Below, piece after piece: positions 10,366-22,230 of a stretch of 64,000 nucleotides of DNA (the stretch's first letter is position 1; every line of letters begins with the position of its first letter). The translations under genes were made by a program, and so were the position numbers. The notes beneath the pieces were generated by a model. It made no database searches. It was not told where the DNA came from and saw nothing but the letters and a program-made list of their open reading frames with translations. Origin of the DNA: Triticum aestivum (Eukaryota > Streptophyta > Magnoliopsida > Poales > Poaceae); the NCBI RefSeq assembly GCF_018294505.1, contig NC_057807.1, forward strand, positions 171,717,498-171,781,497. The letters are read 5' to 3'.

Positions 10366-13300
10366 CTAATCTACGTGATCGCCCTCAACCCTCTTGATCT
10401 CGCTCACCTTGTCCACAATGGGCGCGACAAGGGCCTTGAGCGCTTCCAGATCAGCATCCGGCGGCAAGGACCTGAGGACGTTGGTGAGGTTGAGGCCTGG
10501 GTTGCGGAAGGCCACCTTCACCAACACCTTCTGAAGAGCTCCCGCACAGATCTTGCGCGACTCGTCGGCCAGCTTCTTTGGGATCCTCTCCCGGAGTCGC
10601 TGGAGGGCCGTCGCCACGCCTTTGAAGAACAGGCTGAGCTTGGCGCTGGGTTGGAGGCGCTCATCGGAGGAGTACCCAAGATCCTCCATCCCCAGCTGCG
10701 CCGGCTCCCCATCGATGGTTGTGGCAACATCCACAAGACCCTCCGTCCAGTGCTCCACATTCTCCCTGAAGGTGTTCTGGGCGGCGGCAGCACTTGCCAG
10801 CAGCGCCTCGTCGGCTTTGATATTCTCCGCCAAGGCCGCCTCCCGCTCCCTGGCAGCGTCCAGCGTCTAGGTTAAGGTGGCCAGCTTCAGCTCGAGATCA
10901 GTGTTGGAGTCCTTGGCGGCGCTAAGCTCTTTGCTCCTCTCGGCAAGGAGACCCTACAGCTCGCCATGAGCGGCGGCATCCTTCTCGCGCTCAAGCTTGA
11001 GCGCGGCAAGCTCCTCGCCGCTCGCCTTGAGGTCGGCCTCCAGCTGTGCCACTTTCGCCTCTAGCTCCTTCTTGGCGGCCTCGGCAGCTGCGGCGGCATC
11101 CTTTGCTTCCTTGAGAGCCCCGCCAACTGTTTGCTCCCGCGCGACAAGCTCCTCCTCGTAGCTGTCAAGGTTAACCTTGTGCTGCGCCAACTCGCCTTCC
11201 TGCGCAAATAGCTTCTCGGCAGCCAGCCGTTGTTGCTCTTCAGCTTCCGCCTTCTCGAGGAGGAAGGCCTTCCGCTCCTCAGCGAGTTGCTCCCGCTCCT
11301 CTGCTAGGGACCAGAGAGCTTCCTTCCTCAGACCCCGGAGCTCCTCCGCACGCTTCTCAATGTCCACTCCCGCCTTCGCGACAAGCGCTTCTCGCGATTC
11401 CAGCTTGGCTTTTCGGGCGCGGTAGAGCGACAACAGCTTCCGTAGCAGCCGCTCCTCCTCAGGCTCGCCGCTGCTGCTGCTTGGCACGTCGACCAGCGTC
11501 AGCCCAGCGGAGGCGAGCACCTCTCCGTCCAGGATTTCTCCTTTGACCGGTGCCCTGGAGCTTGACGCCCAGGGGAGCTTGATGAAGATGCCATCGCCGG
11601 CCTTCAGATAGGCGCCGGGCTGGGGCTCTTTGGAGCCTGGCGCAGCGGCAGCGACAGAGGGATCGGCGGTCGGCGTAGCGCCTGGCGCTCCTGCAGCCTC
11701 AGGGCCGTCAGTGCGATCGCCGGATCCCTCGCCAGCTTCTGCGGTGGCAGCTTTGGCAGCCTCTTCGCCGGTGGGATCATCAGCTCCGGCCCCTTCTTCG
11801 GTGGCGGTGGTGTCGTCGGTGTTGCCACGCGCGTTCTCCTTGCCGGCGACGTTGGTCTCCATTGGCTCCGTGGCAGAAGGATCTGGCGACCGGAGGAGGG
11901 AGAAAAGTCAAGCAATTATTCAAAAAGAAGATCAGAAGAAGAAGAACCCAAGGGAAGTTTTCAGGCAAGAGGGTTACCCGCACAAGGATCTGCGGTTGTG
12001 GTCTCAACCACCGGAGGGTCGCTGGTGCTGTTGCTTGCCGGAGAACTGTCTCTTGCCGGAGAATTCTCCCTTGCCGGAGAAAGCTCCCTTGCCGGGGAAT
12101 CCTCCCTTGGCGGCGTAGTCGAAGCAGATGGCATTTCAGGGGCGACTTCCGGGCGCTCCTGGTGAAGCTGCTCTGCTCCTACACAACCCAACAATCAAAG
12201 ATATCAGCAAAGAAAGAGCACCCATGCGCGCCTAAAAGCAGGAAGTAAACCATATACTTACGCTGGGGGCTGCGCTGGGGGCTGCTTTGGGGAGTAGTTG
12301 CCGGGTCCGGCAGGGTGGTCTCAGGCATGTCCCTCGTTGGTGCAATGGGTTCATCCTCGATGACAATCACCGGGGCCTTGGCTCTCTTCGCCGCTCTCTG
12401 GGCCAGCGTCCTGAAAAGGAATGAGTTCAGAGCGAAGCAAATCAGATACAAGACAAAGCAGCAAAAATTGAAGAACTACAAGTACGGCAGAGGATCTTAC
12501 TCTTCTTCTTCCTCGTCGGAGCTGAGCGCGGAGAGATCAAAGTCCGGCTCGCCTCCGGCGCGACGAGGCGGAGGAGTAGTTCCCCTTGGCTGCTTGGCGG
12601 GGGCGGTGGCGGTGGTGCGAGAAGACCCCGCTCCAGTTGCCGCAACGGCGTCAGGCGCTCCCGCGGCAACAGTGCTTGCTGCAGTAGAGCGTGCCGCGCG
12701 GCGCGTCGGCTGTTGACTCGTTTGCCGCCCCGCCACGTCCCCAGCCCTGCGGATGCGCCTTCTTGGTGGAGCTTGGGGCTCCGCTTGCGGCGAGCTGGCT
12801 GAAGGTGGAGAAGAGGCGGAGCCGATCTTCAACGAGTCGCTCGCGCCCTCGGCAGGCTCGCTCGACTCAGTTTCAGGCCAGACAAGCTCTTCCTCGCCGG
12901 CAAGCTCCTCTCGCTCGGCAAGGCTTGCCGCCTCTGCTGCCTCTGCCTCCTCCACGGTGAATCCAAACTGGCCTGCGGCAGTGGCTGCTGCCGCCTCTTC
13001 CAGCCTGGTGGCGACGCGCTGCATCTCATCGTCAGTGGTGTCGCGGGTGAGGCTCTTCTGCTCATCGGGGCGAACTGGCACTTCCACCAGCCCGTCAAAG
13101 AACTCCTGCACGACATCGTCGGCAGGCTCTTGCCAAGTAGGGACGATTCCATGCGAGTCGCACAGCAGCATCATTGCGCGGATGCGGTCCAGCGACGAGT
13201 TGTTGCACAGTGGAACGACGCTCCTCGGCAGGGATGCTCAGGATCATGCTTGAACAGCTCCAAGAGCATTGCGTCCAGTTCCAAGACGGTAAAGTTGAAG

Positions 13301-14105
13301 TTGAGGCCTGGGCGCAGCCTCATGATATCCACCGCGTTTTGGAAGTCCCAGGCGGGTCTCCTCCTCTCCTACAGGGGGCGATGCGGCGGCGGAGAAAATC
13401 TGCGCCAGCAGCGCCTACAGTGATCCCGGCAAGCCTAAGGCGTAGGATCCTGGTGACGGCAATCTTCAGCTTAGCGTCTTCCGGGGCCACGCTGCTCCAA
13501 TTGTTGCCGCGCACTACAGGGGCTTGGCGCTGGGTGGTGAATGGCTGCGGATTCTCCTCGACAATCCAGCACCAATCTGCTCTCCACTCATCCCACTTGC
13601 TGCGGAGCTCTCCTTCCAGATAGGCTTCCTTCTTGCCGGTCCTCGAGATCCAGGCGATTCCGCCAGATAAGGGCCCTCCTCTCTCAACTCGAGGCATAAA
13701 GAAGTGGCGGAAAAGGGCTACGTTTGGATGGACTCCGACAAAGTTTTCGCAGAGATGTGCGAAAACTGCCATGGTCAGGACGGCATTGGGGGTGAAGTCA
13801 AGGAGGTGGAACCCGTAGGTGTTCATGATGTCACAGAAGAATTCAGAGAAAGGCGGGCAGAGCCCATAGTAGAAGAGCAGCGCGAAGAAAGGGTATCCGT
13901 TCGGAGCCAGCTCCGAAGCGGCAGCTGAGAGTACCTTCGTGCGGGGACGCGCTCGCGTCTGCATCGACCAGAAGAGGTAGTAGTACTCCCTCAGCTCCTT
14001 CGCGGCGAGCTGGGGAGGAAAGATTGCCCGCTCCTTTCGCAGCGCTGCGAGCCGCTGCGCCTCGGCCGACTTCACGCCCTTCCCGTTGTCGGCTTTCGGA
14101 GCCAT
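10366..14105 (-). pseudogene. Antisense four-exon gene in element K (putative gypsy-type transposon domain plus coiled coil)
   Basis: Reads from ATG at 14105-14103 leftward. Exon 1 (14105-12501) carries a block resembling the Pfam 'putative gypsy type transposon' domain (Transposase_28): GLCPPFSEFF, LCENFVGVHPNVALFRHFF. Predicted introns with GT-AG ends are 12411-12500, 12179-12261 and 11883-11977. Each restores the frame exactly (codons split GA/G, C/GA, G/AT). Exon 4 (11882-10366) encodes a long Ala/Glu/Lys coiled coil, then a conserved-looking C-terminal domain ending at TAG 10366-10368. Decay: frameshifts near 13375 and 13215-13235, and TAG codons near 13370, 10954 and 10867. Antisense ORFs at this site are known for Tat/Retand elements; their function is unknown. 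The splice model is my inference from frame and consensus sites. Confidence 0.75.
12034..12113 (-). repeat. 18-bp tandem repeat coding Ser-Pro-Ala-Arg units
   Basis: Four copies of an 18-bp unit beginning cttgccgg at 12034, 12052, 12070 and 12088, with a fifth degenerate start at 12106. On the minus strand they encode six-residue units of the type SPAREN/SPARDS within exon 3 of the antisense gene. The period is a multiple of three, so copy-number change keeps the frame. Confidence 0.8.
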
Positions 14106-14474
14106 GGCGGAGGTGGTGGGGGAGATCGACGGTGTTGGTGGCGCTGGTGGCGATGGGGGGCGGAGCGCTGCTCTCTTTCGGCTTTGGGAAGAAGGGGGGG
14201 AGCGGCGGAGATCTTGGAGTAGCAACTGGCGAGATGGGCAAAGTGCCCCTGTTTCCTCTGCTTATAAAGAGGGAGGGGCGGACGTTACGCCTTTCCGAAT
14301 AAAGAAACCACCCACGATCTCTCCCACGACACCGCATTCGACGCGTGCCGTTTGGGAGGGCGCGGTGGATACGGAGTAAGAAACGGCACAACCCAGGCCG
14401 CGCGTGCCCGTGCCCTGTTTTGGGCCTGGCCCAACAGCGCTCGGCACTGTGTGTGGCCCAGGCCCGGGGGCTCC
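14106..14474 (-). promoter_or_regulatory. Antisense-gene promoter region and K polypurine tract
   Basis: On the minus strand a TATA-like CTTTATAAGC at about 14261-14270 lies 155 bp upstream of the antisense ATG. This would give the antisense gene a promoter independent of the LTR. On the plus strand the last bases before the 3' LTR (about 14460-14474, ggcccgggggctcc) are purine/G-rich and occupy the polypurine-tract position. No other coding sequence is evident. Confidence 0.55.
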
Positions 14475-15397
14475 TGTCGGTGTACTAGAGTAGGGGTACC
14501 CTAGTATCCCGAACTTGTGCATGGGCAGTCGCAGCACCCCGCGGCAAGGTTTGCCGTGCGACCGCCAAGGTCCTCCGTGGTTCCTTTGAAGCCGTTCAAG
14601 AACAAAGTATTCAAGCCAAGGAGACAAGGCCCCGGCAAGAGGAGCTTGCCGGGAAGGCCACCCAAGGCATCTCAAGGAACTTGCCGCGTCGCGCCACGTG
14701 TCCCGGCAAGGCCCGGTGAGCGACAAGCTTCCGGGCGTGACAAGACAACGACCGCGACAAGGCACTTGCCGCGGCAAGCGACCACTCTGCACCCGCGCTC
14801 CAGCACATCCACCAACGTGTCGCTCTGGGGCCTTTCCAGGCGCGCGTGGCGAGAGGCCGTGCAGCCAGCGGTGCGCGGTGGCAAGCGGCACTGACAAGAT
14901 TGCCATCGTGGCAAGCGGTGGCGCCCCTGACGGTCCCCTTTCTGCACTGTTTGGGCGATGCAGACGGGCATTTAATGCCTTTGTCCCCTGCCGTCAGGGT
15001 TAGGTATGATACACTGTATGCACAGTGCAGGTAGTTGTACCAACCGCAACACTTTTCCATTTTTACCCTTGCATGCGTTGCCACCTGTCGGTGACCCCTT
15101 TGAGCATATAAAAGGAGGCCCATGCGCAACGTAGAGGGGGGTTCGAAGGGTTCGAAGCCAGAACACACCCACGCTCGCTCTCGAGCGTACTGTAGCAATC
15201 AGCGCTCTTGAGCAAGAACACAATATAAACAGAGAAGCAGCAGTAGGAGTATTATCTCTCCGGAGAGCTCCGAAGCTGGGTAAACTACTCGTGTGCTTCG
15301 CCTCGATCTGCTGTTCGTGCGATCTCCGCCCCCCGCTGAACCGAAAGGGGCTCGGTCCACCGGTCCCATAGGTGTTCGTGGATCAGCTTCCCTGACA
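14475..15397 (+). repeat. Element K 3' LTR
   Basis: 923 bp, same length as the 5' copy, with no indels and about 23 substitutions, most of them transitions. It ends cctgaca and is followed by the right target duplication caatg (15398-15402). TATA box at about 15106-15113. Confidence 0.93.
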
Positions 15398-17169
15398 CAA
15401 TGGCAATATGGCAAAAGTAGTGTATGTCATGATGATGAACGGAACAGTGGAAAGTTGCATGGCAATATATCTCGGAATGGCTATGGAAATGCCATAATAG
15501 GTAGGTATGGTGGCTGTTTTGAGGAAGATATCAGGAGGTTTATGTGTGATAGAGCATATCATATCACGGGGTTTGGATGCAACGGTGAAGTTTGCACCAA
15601 CTTTCAAGGTGAGAAAGGGCAATGCATGGTACCGAAGAGGCTAGCAAAGGTGGAAAGGTAAAAGTCCGTATAATCCATGGACTCAACATTAGTCAAAAGA
15701 ACTCATATACTTATTGCAAAAATTTAGAAGTCATCAAAAACCAAGTTCTATGCGCATTCTCCTAGGGGGATAGATTGGTAGGAAAAGACCATCGCTTGTC
15801 CCCGACCGCCACTCATAAGGATGCACAAGCCAAGTACACTTCATGTTTCAAATTTGTTACACAACTTTAACCATACGTGCATGCTATGGGACTTGCTAAC
15901 TTCAACACAACCATTCTTTGAATTCATATTCACCCAACTAGCATGACTTTAATATCACTACCTCCATATCTCAAAATAATTATCAAGTATCAAATTGATC
16001 ATAGCATCCAATTCACTTCCTATGATAGTTTTTATTATACTCAACTTGGATGCTCATCATTCTAGGACCAACTTTATGACCATAGCAAATGCCATGCTGT
16101 TCTAAAAGACTCTCAAAATAATATAAGTGAAGCATGAGAGACTGGAAATTTCTTCAAAATTAAGACACCACCGTGCTCTAAAAGATATAAGTAAAGCACT
16201 AGAGCAAAAACTATCAAGCTCAAAAGATATAAGTGAAGCACATATAGTATTCTAGAAAATTCTAATCAAATAGGATTCTACCAAAAGGTGTGTACAGCAA
16301 GGATGATTGTGGTAAATAAAAAGCAAAGACTAATATAATACCCGACGCTCCAAGAAAAACACATATCATGTGGCGAATAAAAATATAGCTCCAAGTAAAG
16401 TTACCAATGAACGAAGACGAAAGAGGGGATGCCTTCCCGGGGCATCCCCAAGCTTAGTATTTTGGCTGTTCTGGAATATCTTGGGGTGCCTTGGGCATCC
16501 CCAAGCTTAGGATCTTGCCACCCTTTATTCCATAGTCCATAAAATCTTTACCCAAAACTTGAAAACTTCACAACACAAAACTCAACAGGAAATCTTATAA
16601 GCTCCGTTAGTGAAAGAAAACAAAACCACCACATAAGGTACTGCAATGAACTCATTCTTCATTTAATTTGGTGTTAAACCTACTGTATTTCAACTTCCTT
16701 ATGGTTTATAAACTAATTTACTAGCCATAGATGCATTGAAATAAGCAAACAACACACGAAAAACAGAATCTGTCAAAAACAGAACAGTCTGTAGCAATCT
16801 GTAACTAACGCAAACTTCTGGAACTCTAAAAATCTTACAAAAATAGGAAGTCCAGGACAATTTGTTTGTTGAACAGCAGAAAAAAAGAATCAACGCAAAA
16901 GCACATTCCTGTGATTTAACAACATTATATTCGTGCGCGCAAAGTTTCTGTTTCTCAGCAGAATCAAATCAACTATCATCATAGGTTATCCTATAGGTTC
17001 TACTTGGCACAAACACTAATTAAAAGATAAAAACACATCTAAACAGAAGGTAGATGTAAGGTTTATTACTAAACAGGAGCAAAAACAAAAACAAAAAGAA
17101 AATTGGGTTGCCTCCCAACTAGCGCTATCGTTTAACGCCCCTAGCTAGGCATAAAAAGCAAAGATAGAT
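15398..17169 (-). other. Element A internal non-coding region (resumes after K)
   Basis: Continues the sequence broken at 2235; the same junction-free sequence is present in element J near 53100. There is no plausible coding sequence. At 16430-16510 there are two copies of GGGCATCCCCAAGCTTAG, on the minus strand AAGCTTGGGGATGCC. This is the same sequence that forms the polypurine tract at the 3' LTR of this family. J has the same pair at about 54150-54226. Confidence 0.7.
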
Positions 17170-18312
17170 CTAACGAGCGCCATCTTTGGCACTAAATTCA
17201 TAAGTAGCACGCAGGATAGATTTATAAGGTAATTTGACTTTCTTTCTTTGAAAGTTCTCCATGCCTTTCTTTAAGGGGAATTGGAATCTAATATTCCCTT
17301 CCTTCATATCAATAATCACACCAATCGTTCTAAGGAAAGGTCTACCAAGAATAATAGGGCAAGAAAGATTGCAATCTATATCAAGAACGATAAAATCTAC
17401 GGGCACCAAATTTCTATTTGCAACAATAAGAACATCATTGATCCTCCCCATTGGCTTTTTAATGGTGGAATCCGCATGGTGCAAATTTAAAGAGCAATCA
17501 TCAAGATCATGGAAACCTAGAATATCACATAAAGTTTTCAGAATCGTGGAAACACTAGCACCCAAATCACACAAAGCAAAACACTCATAATCTTTAATTC
17601 TAATCTTTATAGTAGGTTCCCACTCATCATTAAGTTTTCTAGGTATAGAAACTTCCAAATTAAGTTTTTCATCATAATATTGCATCAAGGCATCAACAAT
17701 ATGTTTGGTAAAAGCTTTATTTTGACTATAAGCATGAGCAGAATTAGCAAATTGCAACAAGGAAATACAAACTTTTAAAGAGCAATTATCATAATCAAAT
17801 TCCTTGAAATCCGAGATAGAAGGTTCAATATTATTAGAAGTTGAGGATTCTCCAATCTCACTTTTACCAAATTTAGCATCAAGATCTAAAGGTTCCGAAT
17901 TTTTGGGACGCCTTCTAGGCAAAGTTAATTCATCATCAGTCCCATAATCATCAAAATTCATATTGCAAAACATAGATCTAATAGGAGACGCATCAATAAC
18001 TTTAAGATCCTCATCATTATTTTCATCTAACTTTTCTGGTTTAGCGGCCATCTTATTGACTAAGGTGGCTTGCTTATCAGAAATTTTGGCTATAGCATTT
18101 TCAAGACGGGTAATTTGAGCATTAACACCATAAAATTCTTTATTCATATCATCAAGCTCTTTGTTCATAAACCCTAAAAAACCTTTTTGTTCCTTAAGTT
18201 CTTTTCTAAAGAAATTTTTATGCTCAAATAGCAAATTCATAAAGCTTCTAATATTTGATTCAATCTCATCCATCCTTCTAAGAAGGTGGTCAAGACCCTT
18301 AGGCGAAGCCAT
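17170..18312 (-). CDS. Element A intact ORF: coiled-coil N-terminus joined to retroviral aspartic protease
   Basis: A 380-codon ORF from ATG 18312-18310 (MASPKG) to the stop at 17170, with no internal stops. Residues 1-110 look like an amphipathic coiled coil (repeated Leu/Ile/Met spacing among Lys/Glu). Residues 248-340 are a protease-like domain with CDLGASVST and later CPIILGRPFL, as in Athila-clade elements. The capsid-type gag domain found in relatives B and J is absent. The preferred start is MASPKG because upstream codons are low-complexity and precede the leader. The ORF alone could not support transposition, so the element must have used proteins from a partner. It could still be translated from the 5' LTR at 18534-20107. 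Confidence 0.8.
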   Translation of the reverse strand: MASPKGLDHLLRRMDEIESNIRSFMNLLFEHKNFFRKELKEQKGFLGFMNKELDDMNKEFYGVNAQITRLENAIAKISDKQATLVNKMAAKPEKLDENNDEDLKVIDASPIRSMFCNMNFDDYGTDDELTLPRRRPKNSEPLDLDAKFGKSEIGESSTSNNIEPSISDFKEFDYDNCSLKVCISLLQFANSAHAYSQNKAFTKHIVDALMQYYDEKLNLEVSIPRKLNDEWEPTIKIRIKDYECFALCDLGASVSTILKTLCDILGFHDLDDCSLNLHHADSTIKKPMGRINDVLIVANRNLVPVDFIVLDIDCNLSCPIILGRPFLRTIGVIIDMKEGNIRFQFPLKKGMENFQRKKVKLPYKSILRATYEFSAKDGAR

Positions 18313-18533
18313 AAGGACAAACAGGCACACAAGCAAGCAGAAAAACGGCAAGCAAAAAGAGAGGAGGAGATTGGGAAAGAGAGGGCGAATAAAACAGCAA
18401 GGGTGAAGTGGGGGATAGGAAAACGAGAGGCAAGTGGCAAATAATGTAAATGCGAGGGAGATGGGTTTGTGATGGGTACTTGGTATGTCTTGACTTGAGC
18501 GAAGACCTCCCCGGCAACGGTGCCAGTCCTTCT
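18313..18533 (-). other. Element A leader and primer-binding site
   Basis: The primer site is on the minus strand at about 18509-18526 (TGGCACCGTTGCCGGGGA), immediately downstream of the 5' LTR. One base differs from the TGGCGCCGTTGCCGGGGA form in J. This primer sequence is typical of Athila-clade plant elements. The leader is purine-rich with no gene. Confidence 0.75.
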
Positions 18534-20107
18534 TGCTACATATTGAGCTTGTGTTGGTTTTCCTCGAAGAGGAGAGGATGATGCAGCAAGTGTAGCGTAA
18601 GTATTTCCCTCAGTTTTGAGAACCAAGGTATCAATCCAGTAGGAGGCTCCTCAAAATTCCCACGCACCTACACAAACAAACTGAGATCTCGCAACCAACG
18701 CAATAAAGGGGTTGTCAATCCCTTCACGACCACTTGCGAAAGTGAGATCTAATAAAGATAGTATGATAATATAAATATATTTTTGGTATTTTATAATATA
18801 GATGCAAAAAGTGAAGATGCAAATAAAAGTAGATTGAAAGCAAATATGATAAGAGATAGACCCGGGGGGCATAGGTTTCACTAGTGGCTTCTCTCAAGAT
18901 AGCATAAGTATTATGGTGGGTGAACAAATTACTGTCGAGCAATTGATAGAAAAGCGCATAGTTATGAGATTATCTAGGCATGATCATGTATATAGGCATC
19001 ACGTCCATAACAAGTAGACCGACTCCTGCCTGCATCTACTACTATTACCCCACACATCGAGCGACTCCTGCCTGCATGTAGAGTATTAAGTTCATAAGAA
19101 CAAAGTTACGCATTAAGCAAGATGACATGATGTAGAGGGATAAACTCAAGCAATATGATATAAACCCCATCTTGTTATCCTCGATGGCAACAATACAATA
19201 CGTGCCTTGCAACCCTTTCTGTCACTGGATAAGGACACCGCAAGATTGAACCCAAAGCTAAGCACTTCTCCCATGGCAAGAAAGATCAATCTAGTAGGCC
19301 AAACCATACTGATAATTCAAAGAGACTTGCAAAGATAACTCAATCATACATAAAAGAATTCAGAGAAGGTTCAAATATTATTCATAGATAAACTTGATCA
19401 TAAACGCACAATTCATCGGATCTCAACAAACACACCGCAAAAAGAGTTTACATCGAATAGATCTCCACAAGAGAGGGGGAGAACATTGTATTGAGGTCCA
19501 AAAGGAGAGAAGAAGCCATCTAGCTAATAACTATGGACCCGTAGGTCTGTGGTAAACTACTCACAACTCATCAGAGGGGCAAGGATGTTGATGTAGAGGC
19601 CCACCATGGTTGATCCCCCCTCCGGCAGAGTGCCGGCGAAGGCTCCAAGATGAGATCTCGCGGATACAGAAGGTTACGGCGGTGGAAATTGTGTTTCGTG
19701 GTGCTCCCGGATGTTTTCGGGGTACGTAGGTATATATAGGAGGAAGAAGTACGTCGGTGGCCGCCCGAGGGGCCCACGAGACAGGGGGCGCGCCCTACAG
19801 GGGGGTGCGGCCTCCTATCTTGTGGAGGCCTCGGGTGCTTCTTGACTTGCACTCCAGGATCTCCGGATCACGTTCGTTCCAAAAATCACGCTCCCGAAGG
19901 TTTCATTCCGTTTGGACTCCGTTTGATATTCCTTTTCTTTGAAATACTGAAATAGGCAAAAAAAACAGCAATATGGGCTGGGCCTCCGGTTAGTAGGTTA
20001 GTCCCCAAAATGATATAAATGTGTAAAATAAAGCCCATAAACATCCAAAAGGGGTAATATAATAGCGTGGAACAATCATAAATTATAGATACGTTGGAGA
20101 CATATCA
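18534..20107 (-). repeat. Element A 5' LTR
   Basis: 1574 bp. On the minus strand it begins TGATATGTCTCC at 20107 and ends GTAGCA at 18534. TATATATA at 19731-19738 is the likely promoter. The base after the LTR starts gtcac (20108-20112), the expected right target duplication; the left copy lies outside the window. Confidence 0.88.
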
Positions 20108-22230
20108 GTCACCGCAACTGCTTCCCGGTTGAGTTGGTCAGCGCAGATCACCGCATCCTTCTTGTCGGAGGGGATGGTGATGATGGTCATCGGCCTAGGC
20201 ATCTTGAGCGTGTTATAGGCGTAGTGTGACGCCGCCATGAACTTGGCTAGTGCCGGGCGGCCGAGGATCCCGTTGTAGGGCAAGGGGATCTCGGCTACAT
20301 CAAAGACAATCCTCTCTGTCCTGTAGTTCGACTCGCCTCCAAATGTCACGGGCAGCGTGACCTTACCATTCGGCTGACTCCTTCCCGGGTTGACCCCTTG
20401 AAACGTGCCCGTCTCTTCAAGGTCTCCATCGGGAATCTGCAGCCTTTTGATCACAGCAGGCGAGATCAAGTTCAGATCAGTCCCGCCGTCTACTAGCATC
20501 TTCGTCACCTTGAGGTTGTGTATCGTTGGTGAAACCAATAACGGCAGACACCCGGCCGCAGTTGTGCGATCAGGGTGGTCCTCGGTGTAAAAAATGATAG
20601 GCGTGCTGGACCACTTCAGTGGCTTCTGAGCGTCGAATGATGCCTCTGCCGCTGCGATCTCACGCGCCCACTGCTTGAGCTGGCGGTAAGAGGTGTGTAG
20701 TGAGGTGCCACCGTTAACACACATGGCCTCCGTAGCTTTCTGAAACTCGAGGGTCGCAGGACTCATCGTCCTCGTCATGATCATCATCTTCCTGCTTCTT
20801 GTCGCGGCCCCAGGCGGGCCTCTCTTGCTGGTTATCCTTGTCGCGACGGCCTCCTTGGCCGAAATGCTTCTTGTCGGATCCTTCGGCACCGTACTAACCC
20901 TTCTCCTTGTCCCGCCTCTCATGCTCAGCTTTTTGCTTCTCAGCAAGCAGCTCAACTTGTCGGCAGTTCTGGAGGTCGTGGCCCTTGGCGTGGTGGATCT
21001 TGCAGTCCTGCTTGTCCGAGCTTCCTGGCTTGCCGGCAGCCGCCAAGGCCAGGCAAGCGGCGCACCCGGTAATTTCCTTGCCGGGGTCGCTTGCCTTGTC
21101 CTTCTTTGCAGCGCCCGTGTCGTTGGATCCCTCGACGGCAAGCATGGCCTTGCCCTTGCGCTTTGTGTTGCGGCGCCGACCCTTCTTCGTCGGGGCGGCG
21201 GTGTCTTTGTTTGTGGAGTCGATTTCTGCACCAGCGTCCTCGCCAAGGTACTTCCTACCCTCTTCAGGTCGAGCGCACCTATCGGCCAGAACATAAAGTT
21301 CGGCCACATCTTTGACCTTGTTCATCGCCAGCTCTTCACGCAACTTGTGGTTGTGCACATTCTCATGGAATGCGCTGATCACGGCGGCTGGATGAACATC
21401 TAGGATGTTGTACTGCACCCGACTGAACCTCTGTATGTACTTGCGCAGGTTTTCACCTTCCTTCTGGGGGATGATATGCAAATCGCTTGCCTGGCCATGA
21501 GCTTGATGGCCCCCAGTGAAAGGGCCAACGAACTCATGACACAAATCCAACCAAGAAGAAATGGAATTCGCCGACAAGTGCATCAACCATGACATGACAT
21601 TGGGCTTAAGTGCCAACAGAAAGTAATTGGCAAGCACCTTGTCGCCGCGGGCTCCAGCAGCTTGCATCGCGATGGTGTAGATGCTGAGGAACTATGACGG
21701 GTGAGTCTTGCCGTTGTACTTCTCGCCAACGTCGGGCTTGAACATGCGGTGGGAGGGCCACTGGAACTGCCGCAGCTCACGGGTAAAGGCTAGGCAACCC
21801 ACCTCGTAGGGTAGGCCACCATAGTCTCCCGGTGCCGGGTGGTCCATAGTGGGCCCTGCCTGCCTACCTGACTGGTGGCGCGCTTCACTCCGGCGTTCGA
21901 TGGTGGTTCGAGCGTCTTCAATGGCACGCTCCCGAAGAACTGGGTGCTGATCGCGGTGGGTCTGTGGGTTGGTCAATGCTATGGAAATGTTATCACAAGC
22001 GTCATCACAATGGACCGACACCTGCGGTAACTGTCGTGGGGGAGGAGAGTGCACCATGGCTGCATCACCTCCGTCCCTTCCACCACTGGCATGCGATGGC
22101 TCGACGGAGCGTCGGCCTAAGAGCCCCGCTGGTAGTGGCTCATCTTTGTTGGTAACGCCGATGAGGCTCCAGATGGTGGCTCTCCACTCGTCGAGCTTTT
22201 CCGCAGCAGGAGGAATGTTGAGGAGCAGCT
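20108..22230 (-). pseudogene. Element C: Tat-clade gag-protease fragment
   Basis: Reads leftward from about 22230. It has a gag core aligning with K (QLLLNIPPAAEKLDEWRATI versus QLLLDYPPTADKTDEWRTTI), then NSISSWLDLCHEFVG. A Cys/His knuckle follows (CKIHHAKGHDLQNC, near 20960), then the protease with LVDGGTDLNLIS near 20480 and YNGILGRPAL near 20270. A frameshift near 20890 separates the gag frame from the protease frame. It is related to K but clearly a different family. The left end is cut by the insertion of A at 20107; the right end starts mid-gag with no LTR, so it is a broken junction. Reverse transcriptase and integrase are absent from the window. Confidence 0.85.

Larger units (their letters stand above)
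2236..15397 (+). mobile_element. Element K: complete Tat-clade Ty3/Gypsy retrotransposon
   Basis: A full-length 13,162-bp element. It has two 923-bp LTRs (2236-3158 and 14475-15397) starting TGTCGG and ending CCGACA or CTGACA. It is flanked by the duplication caatg (2231-2235 and 15398-15402). Order: LTR, primer site, gag, protease, reverse transcriptase, RNase H, a second RNase H of archaeal type, integrase, an antisense gene, polypurine tract, LTR. The second RNase H and the antisense ORF between pol and the 3' LTR are hallmarks of the Tat/Retand clade. I count about 23 differences between the LTRs (2.5%). At 1.3e-8 substitutions per site per year, the rate commonly used for grasses, that is about one million years. 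Seven in-frame stops in gag-pol show this copy is not autonomous now. Confidence 0.93.

Noticed and set aside
20777..21403. 208-codon plus-strand ORF opposite fragment C
   Set aside because: Hydrophobic low-complexity mirror of Lys/Glu-rich gag codons on the minus strand. The gag motif evidence is on the minus strand.
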